Translations under genes and position numbers: made by a program
Assembly (NCBI GenBank): GCA_038213435.1
Contig: JBBQTI010000013.1
Location: 1-64,000, forward strand
Length of the DNA: 64,000 bases
From: PALSA-610 sp038213435
Lineage (GTDB): Bacteria; Actinomycetota; Acidimicrobiia; IMCC26256; PALSA-610
Reading direction: 5' to 3'
Notes under the pieces: generated by a model
Told to the model about the DNA's origin: nothing
The model's database searches: none
Seen by the model: only the letters and a program-made list of their open reading frames with translations
Shown here: positions 8,344-16,380 of the stretch, in pieces
How positions within the stretch are numbered: the stretch's first letter is position 1
How the letters are laid out: each line of letters starts with the position of its first letter

Positions 8344-8721
8344 ATGCCGACTCCTGCCGAAGACCGGACGCCGACCGAGCGCGATTGGCACACCGACGAG
8401 CTGCCGGACACGCCGCAGCGCGACTATCTCATTTCCGTGACGCGATGGGTCGAGGCTCCGCCCGAGTTGCGGTCGCTCGGCGCCGATATCGGCATCGATC
8501 TCGTCGCCTTCAAGCGTCGGATCCGTCGCTACCTCCTGTGGCGCGCGGGACCGGCAGTCCGCGCCGACGCGCGGTACATGGCGATCGACTCTCGCGACCC
8601 GGCGCGTCGGTTCACGTTCCGGCTGTTTCCGGACGGCTCGGGTGAGGGAGCCGGCCCGGACGGGCGCGTGCACACGCGCTTCCGTACCTGGAAGGAGGCC
8701 TTGCGTGACGACGACACCTGA
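8344..8721 (+). CDS. Conserved hypothetical protein, 125 aa
   Basis: I do not recognise a family. The protein is soluble, charged and rich in Arg and Asp, with no signal peptide or membrane segment. Its last codons overlap the start of the methyltransferase gene (GTG at 8705), and an AGGAGG inside this gene serves the next, so the two are translated together. Its sequence (RDYLISVTRWVEAPPELR in the first third, MAIDSRDPARRFTFRLFPDG later) suggests a small ligand-binding or accessory protein, but no function can be assigned. Confidence 0.65.
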   Translation: MPTPAEDRTPTERDWHTDELPDTPQRDYLISVTRWVEAPPELRSLGADIGIDLVAFKRRIRRYLLWRAGPAVRADARYMAIDSRDPARRFTFRLFPDGSGEGAGPDGRVHTRFRTWKEALRDDDT

Positions 8722-9484
8722 CAATCCGTTTGCGGCGGTCCAGGTCGGAGCGCTCTACGCGCGGGGCCGTCCGTACCACCATCCGCGCTCGTTGGCGCGT
8801 CTGCGCGCCCTCCTCGCCGGCGGCAACGCCGACGCCGACGTCGAACGAGCGCTCGATGTCGCGTGCGGCACGGGCATGTCGACGGTCGCGCTCGCCGACT
8901 TCGCGGACATGGTCATCGGTCTCGACATCTCGCCCGAGATGATGCGCGTCGCGCCGCCGAAGCCGAACGTGACGTACATGCTCGGGCGTGCCGAACGGCT
9001 CCCCTTCCTGGATGGTGCGTTCGACGCCGTGACATGCTCATCGGGCGTCCACTGGTTCGACCAGGAGCGCTTCTACACGGAGCTCGGGCGCGTCGTGCGA
9101 CCCGGTGGGTGGATCGGCCTCTACGACCACTACTTCATGAAGATGCAGGACGTCGACGAGTTCCGCGCCTGGACGGTTGCGCTGTTCGATCGCTACCCGC
9201 TCCCGGCTCGCAACCTGCAGGTCGGTGACCCGCGCGCCGAGACCCCGGCCGGCTTCGAGCTGCTCGGTTCCGACCTGTTCGAGGACCCGATCGAGATGAC
9301 ACGCGAGGAGTTCGCCGACTATCAGCTCACCGTCAGCCACTGCGTCGCGGCCGCCGAGCGGGGCACCCCTCGTTCGGAGATTCGTGACTGGCTGCTCGCA
9401 TCGACCGCACCGCTCTTCGGCGACGCATCGACGCGCGTGCTGCAATTCTTGGGGACGATCACGTGCCTACGGCGTCTCCCGTAG
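8705..9484 (+). CDS. Class I SAM-dependent methyltransferase
   Basis: A 259-aa methyltransferase of the UbiE/methyltransferase_11 type. Motif I is LDVACGTGMSTVAL, motif II is VIGLDISPEMM, and GRAERLPFLDGAFDAVTCSS followed by VRPGGWIGLYDHYF complete the SAM fold. The GTG at 8705 is preceded by a strong AGGAGG and overlaps the upstream gene by 17 bases. The substrate cannot be read from the sequence. The gene converges on menE with an 18-base overlap, so it is probably not part of the menaquinone set, which has its own methyltransferase further along. Confidence 0.85.
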   Translation: MTTTPDNPFAAVQVGALYARGRPYHHPRSLARLRALLAGGNADADVERALDVACGTGMSTVALADFADMVIGLDISPEMMRVAPPKPNVTYMLGRAERLPFLDGAFDAVTCSSGVHWFDQERFYTELGRVVRPGGWIGLYDHYFMKMQDVDEFRAWTVALFDRYPLPARNLQVGDPRAETPAGFELLGSDLFEDPIEMTREEFADYQLTVSHCVAAAERGTPRSEIRDWLLASTAPLFGDASTRVLQFLGTITCLRRLP

Positions 9485-10654
9485 CAGGCGGCGCAGGGCC
9501 TTGCCGCTCGTGGTCCGCGGGATCGCGTCGACCGCGTGCGCCGCGCGCGGCAGCTTCGGTCCACTGAGCCGCTCGCGCGCGAACGCCCGCAGCTCCTCGA
9601 TCGACGGGGGCCGCGCGCCGGCGCGGGGTACGACGAATGCCACCACGAGCTCGCCCCATTCGTCGTCGGGAACACCGACCACACATACGTCGTCGACGTC
9701 GGGATGGTGCCCGAGCACTGCCTCGACCTCGGCGGGACTCACGTTGACGCCGCCGGTGATCACCAGATCCTTCAACCGGTCGACGACCTCGACGCGCCCG
9801 GCGGCGTCGATGACACCGATGTCGCCGGTGTGGAACCAACCGTCGGCGTCGATCGCGTCCGCGGAGCGGATCGGGTCGAGGCGGTAAGCGCGCATCACCA
9901 TCGCGCCGCGCACGAGGATCTCGCCAGGGCCGGCGAGCCGTACCTCGGCGCCCGCGATCGGTACTCCGTCGAGCGCGAAGCCGCCCCACGTCTCCGAGAG
10001 CCCGTACGCATCGACGACGCGTACTCCTTCACCAACGGCTCGCGCCCGGAGCGCGGGCGGGCACGGCGCTCCTCCCGTGATCACCCATCGGAACTCTCGC
10101 AACGGCGCGCCCGCGTCGAGCAAGCGACCCATCACGGTCGGCACGAGCGAGACGATGGTCGTTGCTTCGTCGCGCGGAGATCGCGCGACCCGTTCGAGGT
10201 CGAAGCCGTCGTGCACGGTGCACGGCACGCCGGTGACGTACGAACGGGCGAGGGCGCCCAGGCTCGCGACGTGGTGCAAGGGGAGGCACGCGAGCCACCG
10301 GTCGCCCGGACCGGCATCGAGGCCGTCGGAGTAGCCGCGGCCCATCACCTGCATACCGCGACGCGTCAACTCGACGCCCTTGGGTGTGCCCTCCGTGCCG
10401 CTGGTGACGACGATCGCGGCCGTGTCGGCCGGCGCGGGCAGGCCGCCCGGATACGCGGACCAGTCGCCGGGATGGGCAGTGGCGACGAGGGTGGGGCGGA
10501 GGCGTTCGAGCAATGTCGTGACCTCCGCGCCCGTGAACGCAGGATTGACCGGCAGGATCGCGCGGCCCTCGTCCCAGCAGCGTTGGGCCGCCTTCGCCAG
10601 CGGAGGCCCGGTCGCGACCACCGCGACGACGTCGGTTTCGTCGTCGGCGGGCAC
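9467..10654 (-). CDS. menE: o-Succinylbenzoate-CoA ligase (MenE)
   Basis: A 395-aa adenylate-forming enzyme, shorter than typical acyl-CoA synthetases as MenE proteins are. It has the AMP-binding loop VVTSGTEGTPKGVEL, YGLSETWGG, DGWFHTGDIG, and the C-terminal lysine region TTSGKALRRLL. On fold alone it could be another acyl-CoA ligase. Its divergent position beside menB-menA in a men cluster makes o-succinylbenzoyl-CoA formation the most likely job. GTG at 10654 was chosen because a -10-like TAGGCT ends 7 nt upstream, giving a leaderless message. The same intergenic region carries the palindromic operator at 10672-10689. Confidence 0.82.
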   Translation of the reverse strand: MPADDETDVVAVVATGPPLAKAAQRCWDEGRAILPVNPAFTGAEVTTLLERLRPTLVATAHPGDWSAYPGGLPAPADTAAIVVTSGTEGTPKGVELTRRGMQVMGRGYSDGLDAGPGDRWLACLPLHHVASLGALARSYVTGVPCTVHDGFDLERVARSPRDEATTIVSLVPTVMGRLLDAGAPLREFRWVITGGAPCPPALRARAVGEGVRVVDAYGLSETWGGFALDGVPIAGAEVRLAGPGEILVRGAMVMRAYRLDPIRSADAIDADGWFHTGDIGVIDAAGRVEVVDRLKDLVITGGVNVSPAEVEAVLGHHPDVDDVCVVGVPDDEWGELVVAFVVPRAGARPPSIEELRAFARERLSGPKLPRAAHAVDAIPRTTSGKALRRLLRETP

Positions 10655-10671
10655 GCTCGCTAGCCTAACCG

Positions 10672-10689
10672 TAGGAGTGATCACTCCCA
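10672..10689. promoter_or_regulatory. Palindromic operator in the menE/menB divergent promoter
   Basis: TAGGAGTGATCACTCCCA contains the perfect 14-bp palindrome GGAGTGATCACTCC (10674-10687). A -10-like CAGAAT follows it towards menB, and TAGGCT (62-67 of 10600s, towards menE) lies on the other side. The same 18 bases recur with two mismatches right before the merR gene at 19052, also followed by an AGAATC -10. This makes it the likely site of that MerR-family protein. Confidence 0.65.
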
Positions 10690-10739
10690 GAATCTCCCGC
10701 CCGCTGCACAACCTCGCACGCGATCTTCTCGGAGGCCCC

Positions 10740-11582
10740 ATGGAGCCCGCGATCCGGCCCGGCGCCGACTGGAAGCCGGAGACGCCCGACGGCTTCACCG
10801 ATGTCAGCTACGAGACGTCCGACGGCGTCGCCAAGATCACGATCTGCCGGCCCGAGGTGCGAAACGCGTTCCGGCCGCGCACGCTGTTCGAGCTACGCGA
10901 CGCATTCGAGATCGCGCGTGACGATCCGCAGATCGGTGTCATCGTCTTGACCGGTGAAGGTCCCGACGCGTTCTGCTCGGGTGGCGACCAGCGCGTGCGC
11001 GGCGACGACGGCTACCGCGACGACAAGGGCATCGGCCGGCTCAACGTCCTCGACCTGCAGGTGCAGATCCGCCGGCTTCCGAAACCGGTCGTCGCCATGG
11101 TTGCCGGGTACGCGATCGGTGGCGGCCACGTGTTGCACGTCGTGTGCGACCTGACCATCGCCGCCGACAACGCTCGCTTCGGTCAGACCGGACCGCGGGT
11201 GGGGTCTTTCGACGGAGGTTTCGGATCCGGCCTGCTGGCGCGCATCGTCGGGCAGAAAAAGGCGCGCGAGATCTGGTACCTGTGCGAGCAGTACGACGCG
11301 CCGGCGGCTCTCGACATGGGTTTGGTGAACAAGGTCGTCCCGCTGGCCGATCTCGAGGTCGAAACGGTCGCGTGGGCGCGCAAGATGTTGCAGCATTCGC
11401 CGCTCGCGCTGCGCATGCTGAAGGCGTCGATGAACGCCGCCGACGACGGGCTTGCGGGCATCCAACAGCTCGCAGGCGACGCCACCTTGCTCTACTACAT
11501 GACCGAGGAAGCGCAGGAAGGCAAGAACGCGTACCTCGAGAAGCGCAGACCCGAGTTCGAGAGATACCCCAAGCGCCCGTGA
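10740..11582 (+). CDS. menB: 1,4-Dihydroxy-2-naphthoyl-CoA synthase (MenB)
   Basis: A 280-aa crotonase-fold enzyme that closes the naphthoquinone ring of menaquinone. MenB hallmarks include AFCSGGDQRVRG for the CoA oxyanion hole, GYAIGGGHVLHVVCDLTIAA, the loop FGQTGPRVGSFDGGFG, and the C-terminal EKRRPEFERYPKRP that reaches into the neighbouring subunit. The start at ATG 10740 follows a GGAGG. Its stop overlaps the menA start by 4 bases, so menB-menA form an operon driven from the shared promoter with menE. Confidence 0.95.
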   Translation: MEPAIRPGADWKPETPDGFTDVSYETSDGVAKITICRPEVRNAFRPRTLFELRDAFEIARDDPQIGVIVLTGEGPDAFCSGGDQRVRGDDGYRDDKGIGRLNVLDLQVQIRRLPKPVVAMVAGYAIGGGHVLHVVCDLTIAADNARFGQTGPRVGSFDGGFGSGLLARIVGQKKAREIWYLCEQYDAPAALDMGLVNKVVPLADLEVETVAWARKMLQHSPLALRMLKASMNAADDGLAGIQQLAGDATLLYYMTEEAQEGKNAYLEKRRPEFERYPKRP

Positions 11583-12448
11583 CGACCGCACGGGTGTGGT
11601 ATCAGGGCGCCCGACCGAAAACACTGGGTGCTGCAATCTCGCCGGTGCTCGTCGGGACCGCGGCCGGCTCGCTCGATGGCCCGATCGACTGGCCGCGCGC
11701 CGCGGCCGCGGCCGTGGTCGCGCTCGCACTGCAAGTCGGCGTCAACTTCGCGAACGACTACTCCGACGGCGTGCGCGGTACGGACGCGCAGCGGCGTGGA
11801 CCGGTGCGGCTCACGGCGACGGGTCTCGCTACCCCGCGCGCGGTCCAGCGCGCGGCGTTGCTCTCGTTCGCGCTGGCCGCGATCGTGGGCGCCGCGCTGT
11901 CGATCGTCGTCGAGCCATGGCTGCTGCTCATCGGGCTCGCGGCGATCGTCGCCGCGGCCACGTATACGGGCGGACCCAGGCCCTACGGCTACATCGGCCT
12001 GGGCGAGGTGATGGTCCTCGTCTTCTTCGGGTTCGTCGCAACGGTCGGAAGCGCCTATGTGCAACACGCGACCGTGCCGGGTGTCGCGTGGGTCGCCGCG
12101 CTCGCCGCCGGCCTACCGGCATGCGGCATCTTGCTCGCGAACAACGTGCGCGACGTCGATACCGATCGCGTCTCGGGTAAGCGTACGCTCGCCGTGCGGC
12201 TGGGAGAAGCGCGCGCTCGCGCGCTCTACGTCGTGTGCGTCGCGGGCGCACTCGTCGCCGTTCTCGCGTGCGGCGCGTTCGTGCCGACCGCGTTGCTCGC
12301 CGTGCTGGCGCTGCCGGTCGCGGTCGCGCCGGTCCGCGCGATGTTGACCCGCCGCGATCCCCCGGGGTTGATCGCGGCGTTGATCGGGACGGTGCGGTTC
12401 CAGCTGGTGCTCGCAGCGCTGCTCGCGATCGGGCTGTGGGGCGGCTAG
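11579..12448 (+). CDS. menA: 1,4-Dihydroxy-2-naphthoate polyprenyltransferase (MenA)
   Basis: A 289-aa integral membrane prenyltransferase of the UbiA superfamily with about eight to nine hydrophobic helices. The two Asp-rich metal sites are NFANDYSDGVRGTD (about 60-73) and ANNVRDVDTDR (about 190-200). LTATGLATP after the first site is characteristic of MenA. It attaches the polyprenyl tail to dihydroxynaphthoate in the membrane. The GTG start overlaps the menB stop (GTGA). The gene converges on menH with a 4-base overlap. Confidence 0.95.
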   Translation: MTTARVWYQGARPKTLGAAISPVLVGTAAGSLDGPIDWPRAAAAAVVALALQVGVNFANDYSDGVRGTDAQRRGPVRLTATGLATPRAVQRAALLSFALAAIVGAALSIVVEPWLLLIGLAAIVAAATYTGGPRPYGYIGLGEVMVLVFFGFVATVGSAYVQHATVPGVAWVAALAAGLPACGILLANNVRDVDTDRVSGKRTLAVRLGEARARALYVVCVAGALVAVLACGAFVPTALLAVLALPVAVAPVRAMLTRRDPPGLIAALIGTVRFQLVLAALLAIGLWGG

Positions 12449-13182
12449 CCGTGTCGAGCTGCGAACGACGCGATGAAGCCGCCGAGAACGGCCGGTTGCT
12501 CCAGCGGCAGCGCGTGTCCGCCGTCGAGGCGCACGTGCACCACCTCGCCGCGCATCCGTTCGAGCATCGCGAGTGCGATGTTCTCGTACTTGGCGTCGAA
12601 CGTGCCCGTCACGAGCGCGATCGGCATCTGCAGCTCGTGGAGCCGATCCCACATCGGTTCCATCGCCCCGGCGCCGAGCACGCGCAGGCAGTGCACGAGG
12701 TAACGCGCCGACAGCCGGCGACGTTCACGGAGTCCCGGTGCGTCGGACGGTACGGTCGCGAACAGCGGTTGGGCGAGCCAGCGTTCGAGGAACGCGTCGA
12801 CACCGTCACGCTCGACCGACTCCGCCAGCGCCTCATCGGACGCGATGCGCTCGCGGCGCGCGGCATCGTCGGCGATCCCGGCCGTCGAGCTGACGAGCAC
12901 CAGGGCCGATACGAGCTCGGGCCGGTCGAGGGCCAACCGCAGCGCCAGGCGGCCGCCCATCGAGTAGCCGACGTACACGGCGCGCTCGCCCTGTGTCCCG
13001 ACCGCCGTTGCGGTCGCGGCGAACGTCGCTTCCGCCGGCACGTCGAGCGCGGCGACTGCGCACGACTGCGCGAGGATCCGATTCACCCCGTGCCACGACG
13101 CGGCCGTCTGGGTGAACCCGGGAACGAGCACCACTTTGGGCCGTCGCGAGCTCATTGGGCTCATTGGGCTCATTGGGCTCAC
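12445..13182 (-). CDS. menH: Alpha/beta hydrolase, likely SHCHC synthase (MenH)
   Basis: An alpha/beta-hydrolase of about 245 aa with the nucleophile elbow VYVGYSMGGRLALRLAL, a core strand start VVLVPGFTQTAASW, an acid in LVTGTFDAKYE, and catalytic His in LDGGHALPLEQP. Length and the GYSMGG(R)LAL elbow fit MenH, and it sits inside the men cluster, so 2-succinyl-6-hydroxy-2,4-cyclohexadiene-1-carboxylate synthase is the best guess. The start is unsure: a 9-bp tandem repeat gives a GTG (13182) and three in-frame ATG codons (13170, 13161, 13152). It faces away from menD. Confidence 0.72.
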   Translation of the reverse strand: MSPMSPMSPMSSRRPKVVLVPGFTQTAASWHGVNRILAQSCAVAALDVPAEATFAATATAVGTQGERAVYVGYSMGGRLALRLALDRPELVSALVLVSSTAGIADDAARRERIASDEALAESVERDGVDAFLERWLAQPLFATVPSDAPGLRERRRLSARYLVHCLRVLGAGAMEPMWDRLHELQMPIALVTGTFDAKYENIALAMLERMRGEVVHVRLDGGHALPLEQPAVLGGFIASFAARHG

Positions 13183-13185
13183 CGG
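13150..13185. repeat. 9-bp tandem repeat spanning the menH/menD start region
   Basis: GCTCATTGG is repeated three times exactly (13150-13176), followed by a degenerate copy GCTCACCGG (13177-13185). On the minus strand each unit carries an ATGAGC, so it encodes Met-Ser-Pro repeats at the MenH N-terminus. It lies 15 bases before the menD ATG, in the divergent promoter region. Confidence 0.8.
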
Positions 13186-13199
13186 GGAAGTGTGGCGCA

Positions 13200-14912
13200 A
13201 TGAGCGGCCTCGATATGACGACCTCGTTCGCGCGCACGCTCGTCGACGAATGGGTCCGCAACGGCATCACGGCGGCGGTCGTGTCGCCGGGATCCCGCAA
13301 CAGCCCGCTCACGCTCGCACTCGTGCGGGACGGGCGGATGCAGGTCGACGTCGTGCTCGACGAGCGCTCGGCGGGCTTCCGCGCGTTGGGCATCGGCCTG
13401 GCGACCGGCCGGCCGGCGCTCGTGTGTTGCACGTCGGGAACCGCGGCCGTGAACCTGCATCCGTCGGTGGTCGAGGCACATCACGCGCGGGTTCCTCTGC
13501 TCGTCTGTACGGCGGACCGGCCGGCCGAGTTGCGCGACTGGGGCGCCGGTCAGACGATCGACCAGGCCGGGCTGTTCGGTGGCGCGGTTCGCTGGTTCCA
13601 CGATCCGGGTCCGCCCGACGAAGCACCCGAGGGGTCCATGACGAACGCCCGCTGGCGGGCGCTGGCGTGCCGCGCGGCCGTCCACGCGTCCGGCCCGCCC
13701 GCAGGGCCGGTGCACCTCAATCTGCCGTTCCGCGAGCCGCTCGTACCCACCGGCGCGCCCGTGCTCGATGCGCCGGGCCGCGCTCACGGCGCCCCATGGA
13801 TCCGCGCGTCGAGCGCTCGCCGCGAGCCTGCCACCGACGACGTGACGCGCCTCGGCGCGCTCGTGCGCGCGCACCCACGCGGCCTGCTGGTCGCGGGATG
13901 GGGCGCGGGGGTCGACCCCGTGGTCGCCGAACGGTTCGCCCGCGCCGCGGCGTGGCCGGTCGTCGCCGACCCGATCTCCCAGCTGAGGACAGGTCCGTAC
14001 GCGGTCTCGACATACGAGGCGCTCCTGCGCGTCGACGAGTTCGCACGCGCATACCGGCCCGAGCTCGTCGTGCGCGTCGGCGCACCGGTGACGAGCAAGA
14101 TCGCCAACGCCTGGCTCGACGACGTCCCGACCGTACTCGTAGACCCCGATGACGCGTGGTTGGATCCGCGACACGCCGCGCACGAGCGAGCGCAAATCGA
14201 TGGCGGCGCGCTGCTCGCCGCCGTGACGAAAGAGGTCTCGGGGCCGTCCTCCCGACGCTGGCTCGCCGAGTGGCGTGATGCAGAACAGCGTGCGCGGCGC
14301 GCGCTCGATCGGGTCATGGACGACGACATCGCGTGTGAGGGTCGAATCGCCCGCGACATCGCGGCCGCGGTCCCCGACGATGGCGCGCTCGTCGTCGCGT
14401 CGAGTCTCCCGGTGCGTGCGCTCGAATGGTGCATGGCCCCCCGCTCGCGTTTGCGGGTGCTCGCGAATCGGGGCGCAAACGGCATCGACGGCTTCGTGTC
14501 CACCGTCTTCGGCGTCGCGGGCGCGCACGCCGGAGCTGTCGTCGCGCTGTGCGGCGATCTCTGCATGCTGCACGATACGAACGGCCTACTCCGCGGAACC
14601 GGAAGCAGTGGCGCGCGGCCGCCGGCGACATTCGTCGTCGTCGACAACGGCGGCGGCGGGATCTTCTCGTACCTGCCGCAACACGAGCTCCCGGAGTTCG
14701 AGACACTTTTCGCGACCCCGCAATCTGTCGACCTCGTCGCCGTGGCCCGGGCACACGGTGTGGCGGCCGAGCGGGTCGAGCTGGCGGCCGTGCCCAAGCT
14801 GGTCGCGGAGGGCGCCGACTCGGATCGAGTGTTGGTCGTTCCCGTCGACCGCGCCGCCGCACTCGAACAGCATGCCCGTGGGTGGCACGCGGTTGCGACC
14901 GCTCTCGCGTGA
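13200..14912 (+). CDS. menD: 2-Succinyl-5-enolpyruvyl-6-hydroxy-3-cyclohexene-1-carboxylate synthase (MenD)
   Basis: A 570-aa ThDP-dependent enzyme that joins isochorismate and 2-oxoglutarate. The N-terminal part has VVSPGSRNSPLTLAL, CTSGTAAVNLHPSVVEAHHA and TADRPAELRDWGAGQTIDQ, all typical of MenD. The cofactor domain has ANRGANGIDGFVSTVFG, ALCGDLCMLHD and FVVVDNGGGGIFSYLPQ. The start at ATG 13200 is preceded by GGGGAAG. It is divergent from menH. Confidence 0.96.
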   Translation: MSGLDMTTSFARTLVDEWVRNGITAAVVSPGSRNSPLTLALVRDGRMQVDVVLDERSAGFRALGIGLATGRPALVCCTSGTAAVNLHPSVVEAHHARVPLLVCTADRPAELRDWGAGQTIDQAGLFGGAVRWFHDPGPPDEAPEGSMTNARWRALACRAAVHASGPPAGPVHLNLPFREPLVPTGAPVLDAPGRAHGAPWIRASSARREPATDDVTRLGALVRAHPRGLLVAGWGAGVDPVVAERFARAAAWPVVADPISQLRTGPYAVSTYEALLRVDEFARAYRPELVVRVGAPVTSKIANAWLDDVPTVLVDPDDAWLDPRHAAHERAQIDGGALLAAVTKEVSGPSSRRWLAEWRDAEQRARRALDRVMDDDIACEGRIARDIAAAVPDDGALVVASSLPVRALEWCMAPRSRLRVLANRGANGIDGFVSTVFGVAGAHAGAVVALCGDLCMLHDTNGLLRGTGSSGARPPATFVVVDNGGGGIFSYLPQHELPEFETLFATPQSVDLVAVARAHGVAAERVELAAVPKLVAEGADSDRVLVVPVDRAAALEQHARGWHAVATALA

Positions 14913-14958
14913 GCGATCCGCATAACATCGACGCGTTCCTTCCGGGGGAGCGTGACTT

Positions 14959-16380
14959 GTGCTGATGTCGGGGCGCGACGCGCGACAGCGATGGACCTCG
15001 ATCGCCCGCGCCGAGCCGTTCGGGCGAGTGCTCGTCTACGTCGCGCTCGTGACGGCTACGGCATGCATCTCGGGGCTGCTGCTCGCGGTGACCTCGCTCA
15101 CGCCTCCCGAACGGGCCTCGCTCGTCGCCGTCGCGCTCGCCGCGTGGGTGTTGTTGGTGGCACTGGGCTGGACGAGAGGCACGCTGCCACTGAAACCGTT
15201 GCTCGTGGCGATCGGGATCACACTCGTGTTGGCGATCGGCACGCCGTCGAACCAGTCGGGCGATGTGAACTCCTACGCCATGTACGGCCGCATCGTCACC
15301 GTGCACCACCAGAACCCGTTCGCGTCGTATCCGATGCATTTCGAAGGAGACCCGATGCGGCGCCGCGTCGGCCAAATCTGGCAACGCACGCCCGACATCT
15401 ACGGACTCGGTTTCACGGTGATCATGGCCGCGCTGGCGCCGGTGATCGGTGAGTCCGCCTTCCTCGTGCATTTCGCCTATCAGCTCGTCGCGGTGGCGGC
15501 GGCCGGAGCGATGCTGTGGTTGCTGTGGCGGCGAACCCGCAACCCCGCGGTGCTCGCGTTCGTCGGCCTCCATCCGCTCCTTGCGGTCAGCGTCGTGAAC
15601 GGCGGTCATCCCGACGCGCTCGTCGCGCTCGGTGTGCTGGCCGGACTGTTGCTCGCGATCGCGCGAAGGCCCGTTCTTGCGGGCCTGGCGTTCGCGTTCG
15701 CCGCCTCGGTCAACTTCACGGCGCTCGTCGCAGCGGTCGTGTTGTGCGTCTGGGCGTTCCGTCGCTGGAGCCGTACCGAGGTCGCGAAATTCGTCGCGAT
15801 CGTCGGGGGTTTCGGCGCGCTGCCGTATCTGCTCATGTCAGGTTGGCTACAGAACGCGCACGAGCACTCCGGCCTCGTCAGCAGGCAGTCGATCTGGAAC
15901 GCGATCGGCAGCTTCGTGAGCAACGCCGACCTGCTGCGCACGCTCGCGTCGAACGGCACGACGATCATCGCGGGCGCGTTGCTCGTCGTGATCGCGATCC
16001 GGCACACCTCGCGTGGAACGCCCGAGCTCGCGATCGCGGCCGGACTCGCGTCGTTCCTCGTCGCCAGCTCGTGGGTCATGCCGTGGTACGCGTTCACGGC
16101 CCTCCCGTTGCTTGCGCTGCGCCGGCCGAATCTTCTGAGCTGGACGGTCGCGCTCTACTCGTCGTTGGTGCTGCTGGGCGAGCAGTACCCGTCGCTCTCG
16201 CCGTCGACGATCGGGTCGGTCGGCCACCTGTTCCTGCAGAACCTGCTCCCGATCGCCGCGTTGGTGTCCTGCGTCATCGTGGTCGTGCTCCGTCCGCGCG
16301 ATGTTCTCGCCGGCGAACTGGGCGAAGAGCCGGTCGACGCGGCGGTTACGGCCGCACCAAGGCTTGCAGCATCGGCGTGA
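14959..16380 (+). CDS. GT-C-type membrane glycosyltransferase (mannosyltransferase-like)
   Basis: A 473-aa protein with about 11-12 membrane helices. The first outer loop reads GDVNSYAMYGRIVTVHHQNP (about 100-120), the acidic loop expected in polyprenol-phosphate-sugar dependent GT-C enzymes. The helices VNGGHPDALVALGVLAGLLL and following, and the overall layout, resemble the MptA/MptB/DUF2029 mannosyltransferases of actinobacterial cell envelopes. The donor is probably a polyprenyl-phosphate mannose, but acceptor and donor are not shown by sequence. GTG at 14959 has a GGGGGAG before it. It converges on menF with a 35-base overlap. Confidence 0.72.
   Translation: MLMSGRDARQRWTSIARAEPFGRVLVYVALVTATACISGLLLAVTSLTPPERASLVAVALAAWVLLVALGWTRGTLPLKPLLVAIGITLVLAIGTPSNQSGDVNSYAMYGRIVTVHHQNPFASYPMHFEGDPMRRRVGQIWQRTPDIYGLGFTVIMAALAPVIGESAFLVHFAYQLVAVAAAGAMLWLLWRRTRNPAVLAFVGLHPLLAVSVVNGGHPDALVALGVLAGLLLAIARRPVLAGLAFAFAASVNFTALVAAVVLCVWAFRRWSRTEVAKFVAIVGGFGALPYLLMSGWLQNAHEHSGLVSRQSIWNAIGSFVSNADLLRTLASNGTTIIAGALLVVIAIRHTSRGTPELAIAAGLASFLVASSWVMPWYAFTALPLLALRRPNLLSWTVALYSSLVLLGEQYPSLSPSTIGSVGHLFLQNLLPIAALVSCVIVVVLRPRDVLAGELGEEPVDAAVTAAPRLAASA

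Noticed and set aside
8705..9484. A menaquinone methyltransferase
   Set aside because: It lacks the UbiE signatures near the N-terminus and a proper menG is present at 17539-18258.
13150..13185. CRISPR-like array
   Set aside because: The units are 9 bp with no spacers and code for Met-Ser-Pro repeats; this is a simple tandem repeat.
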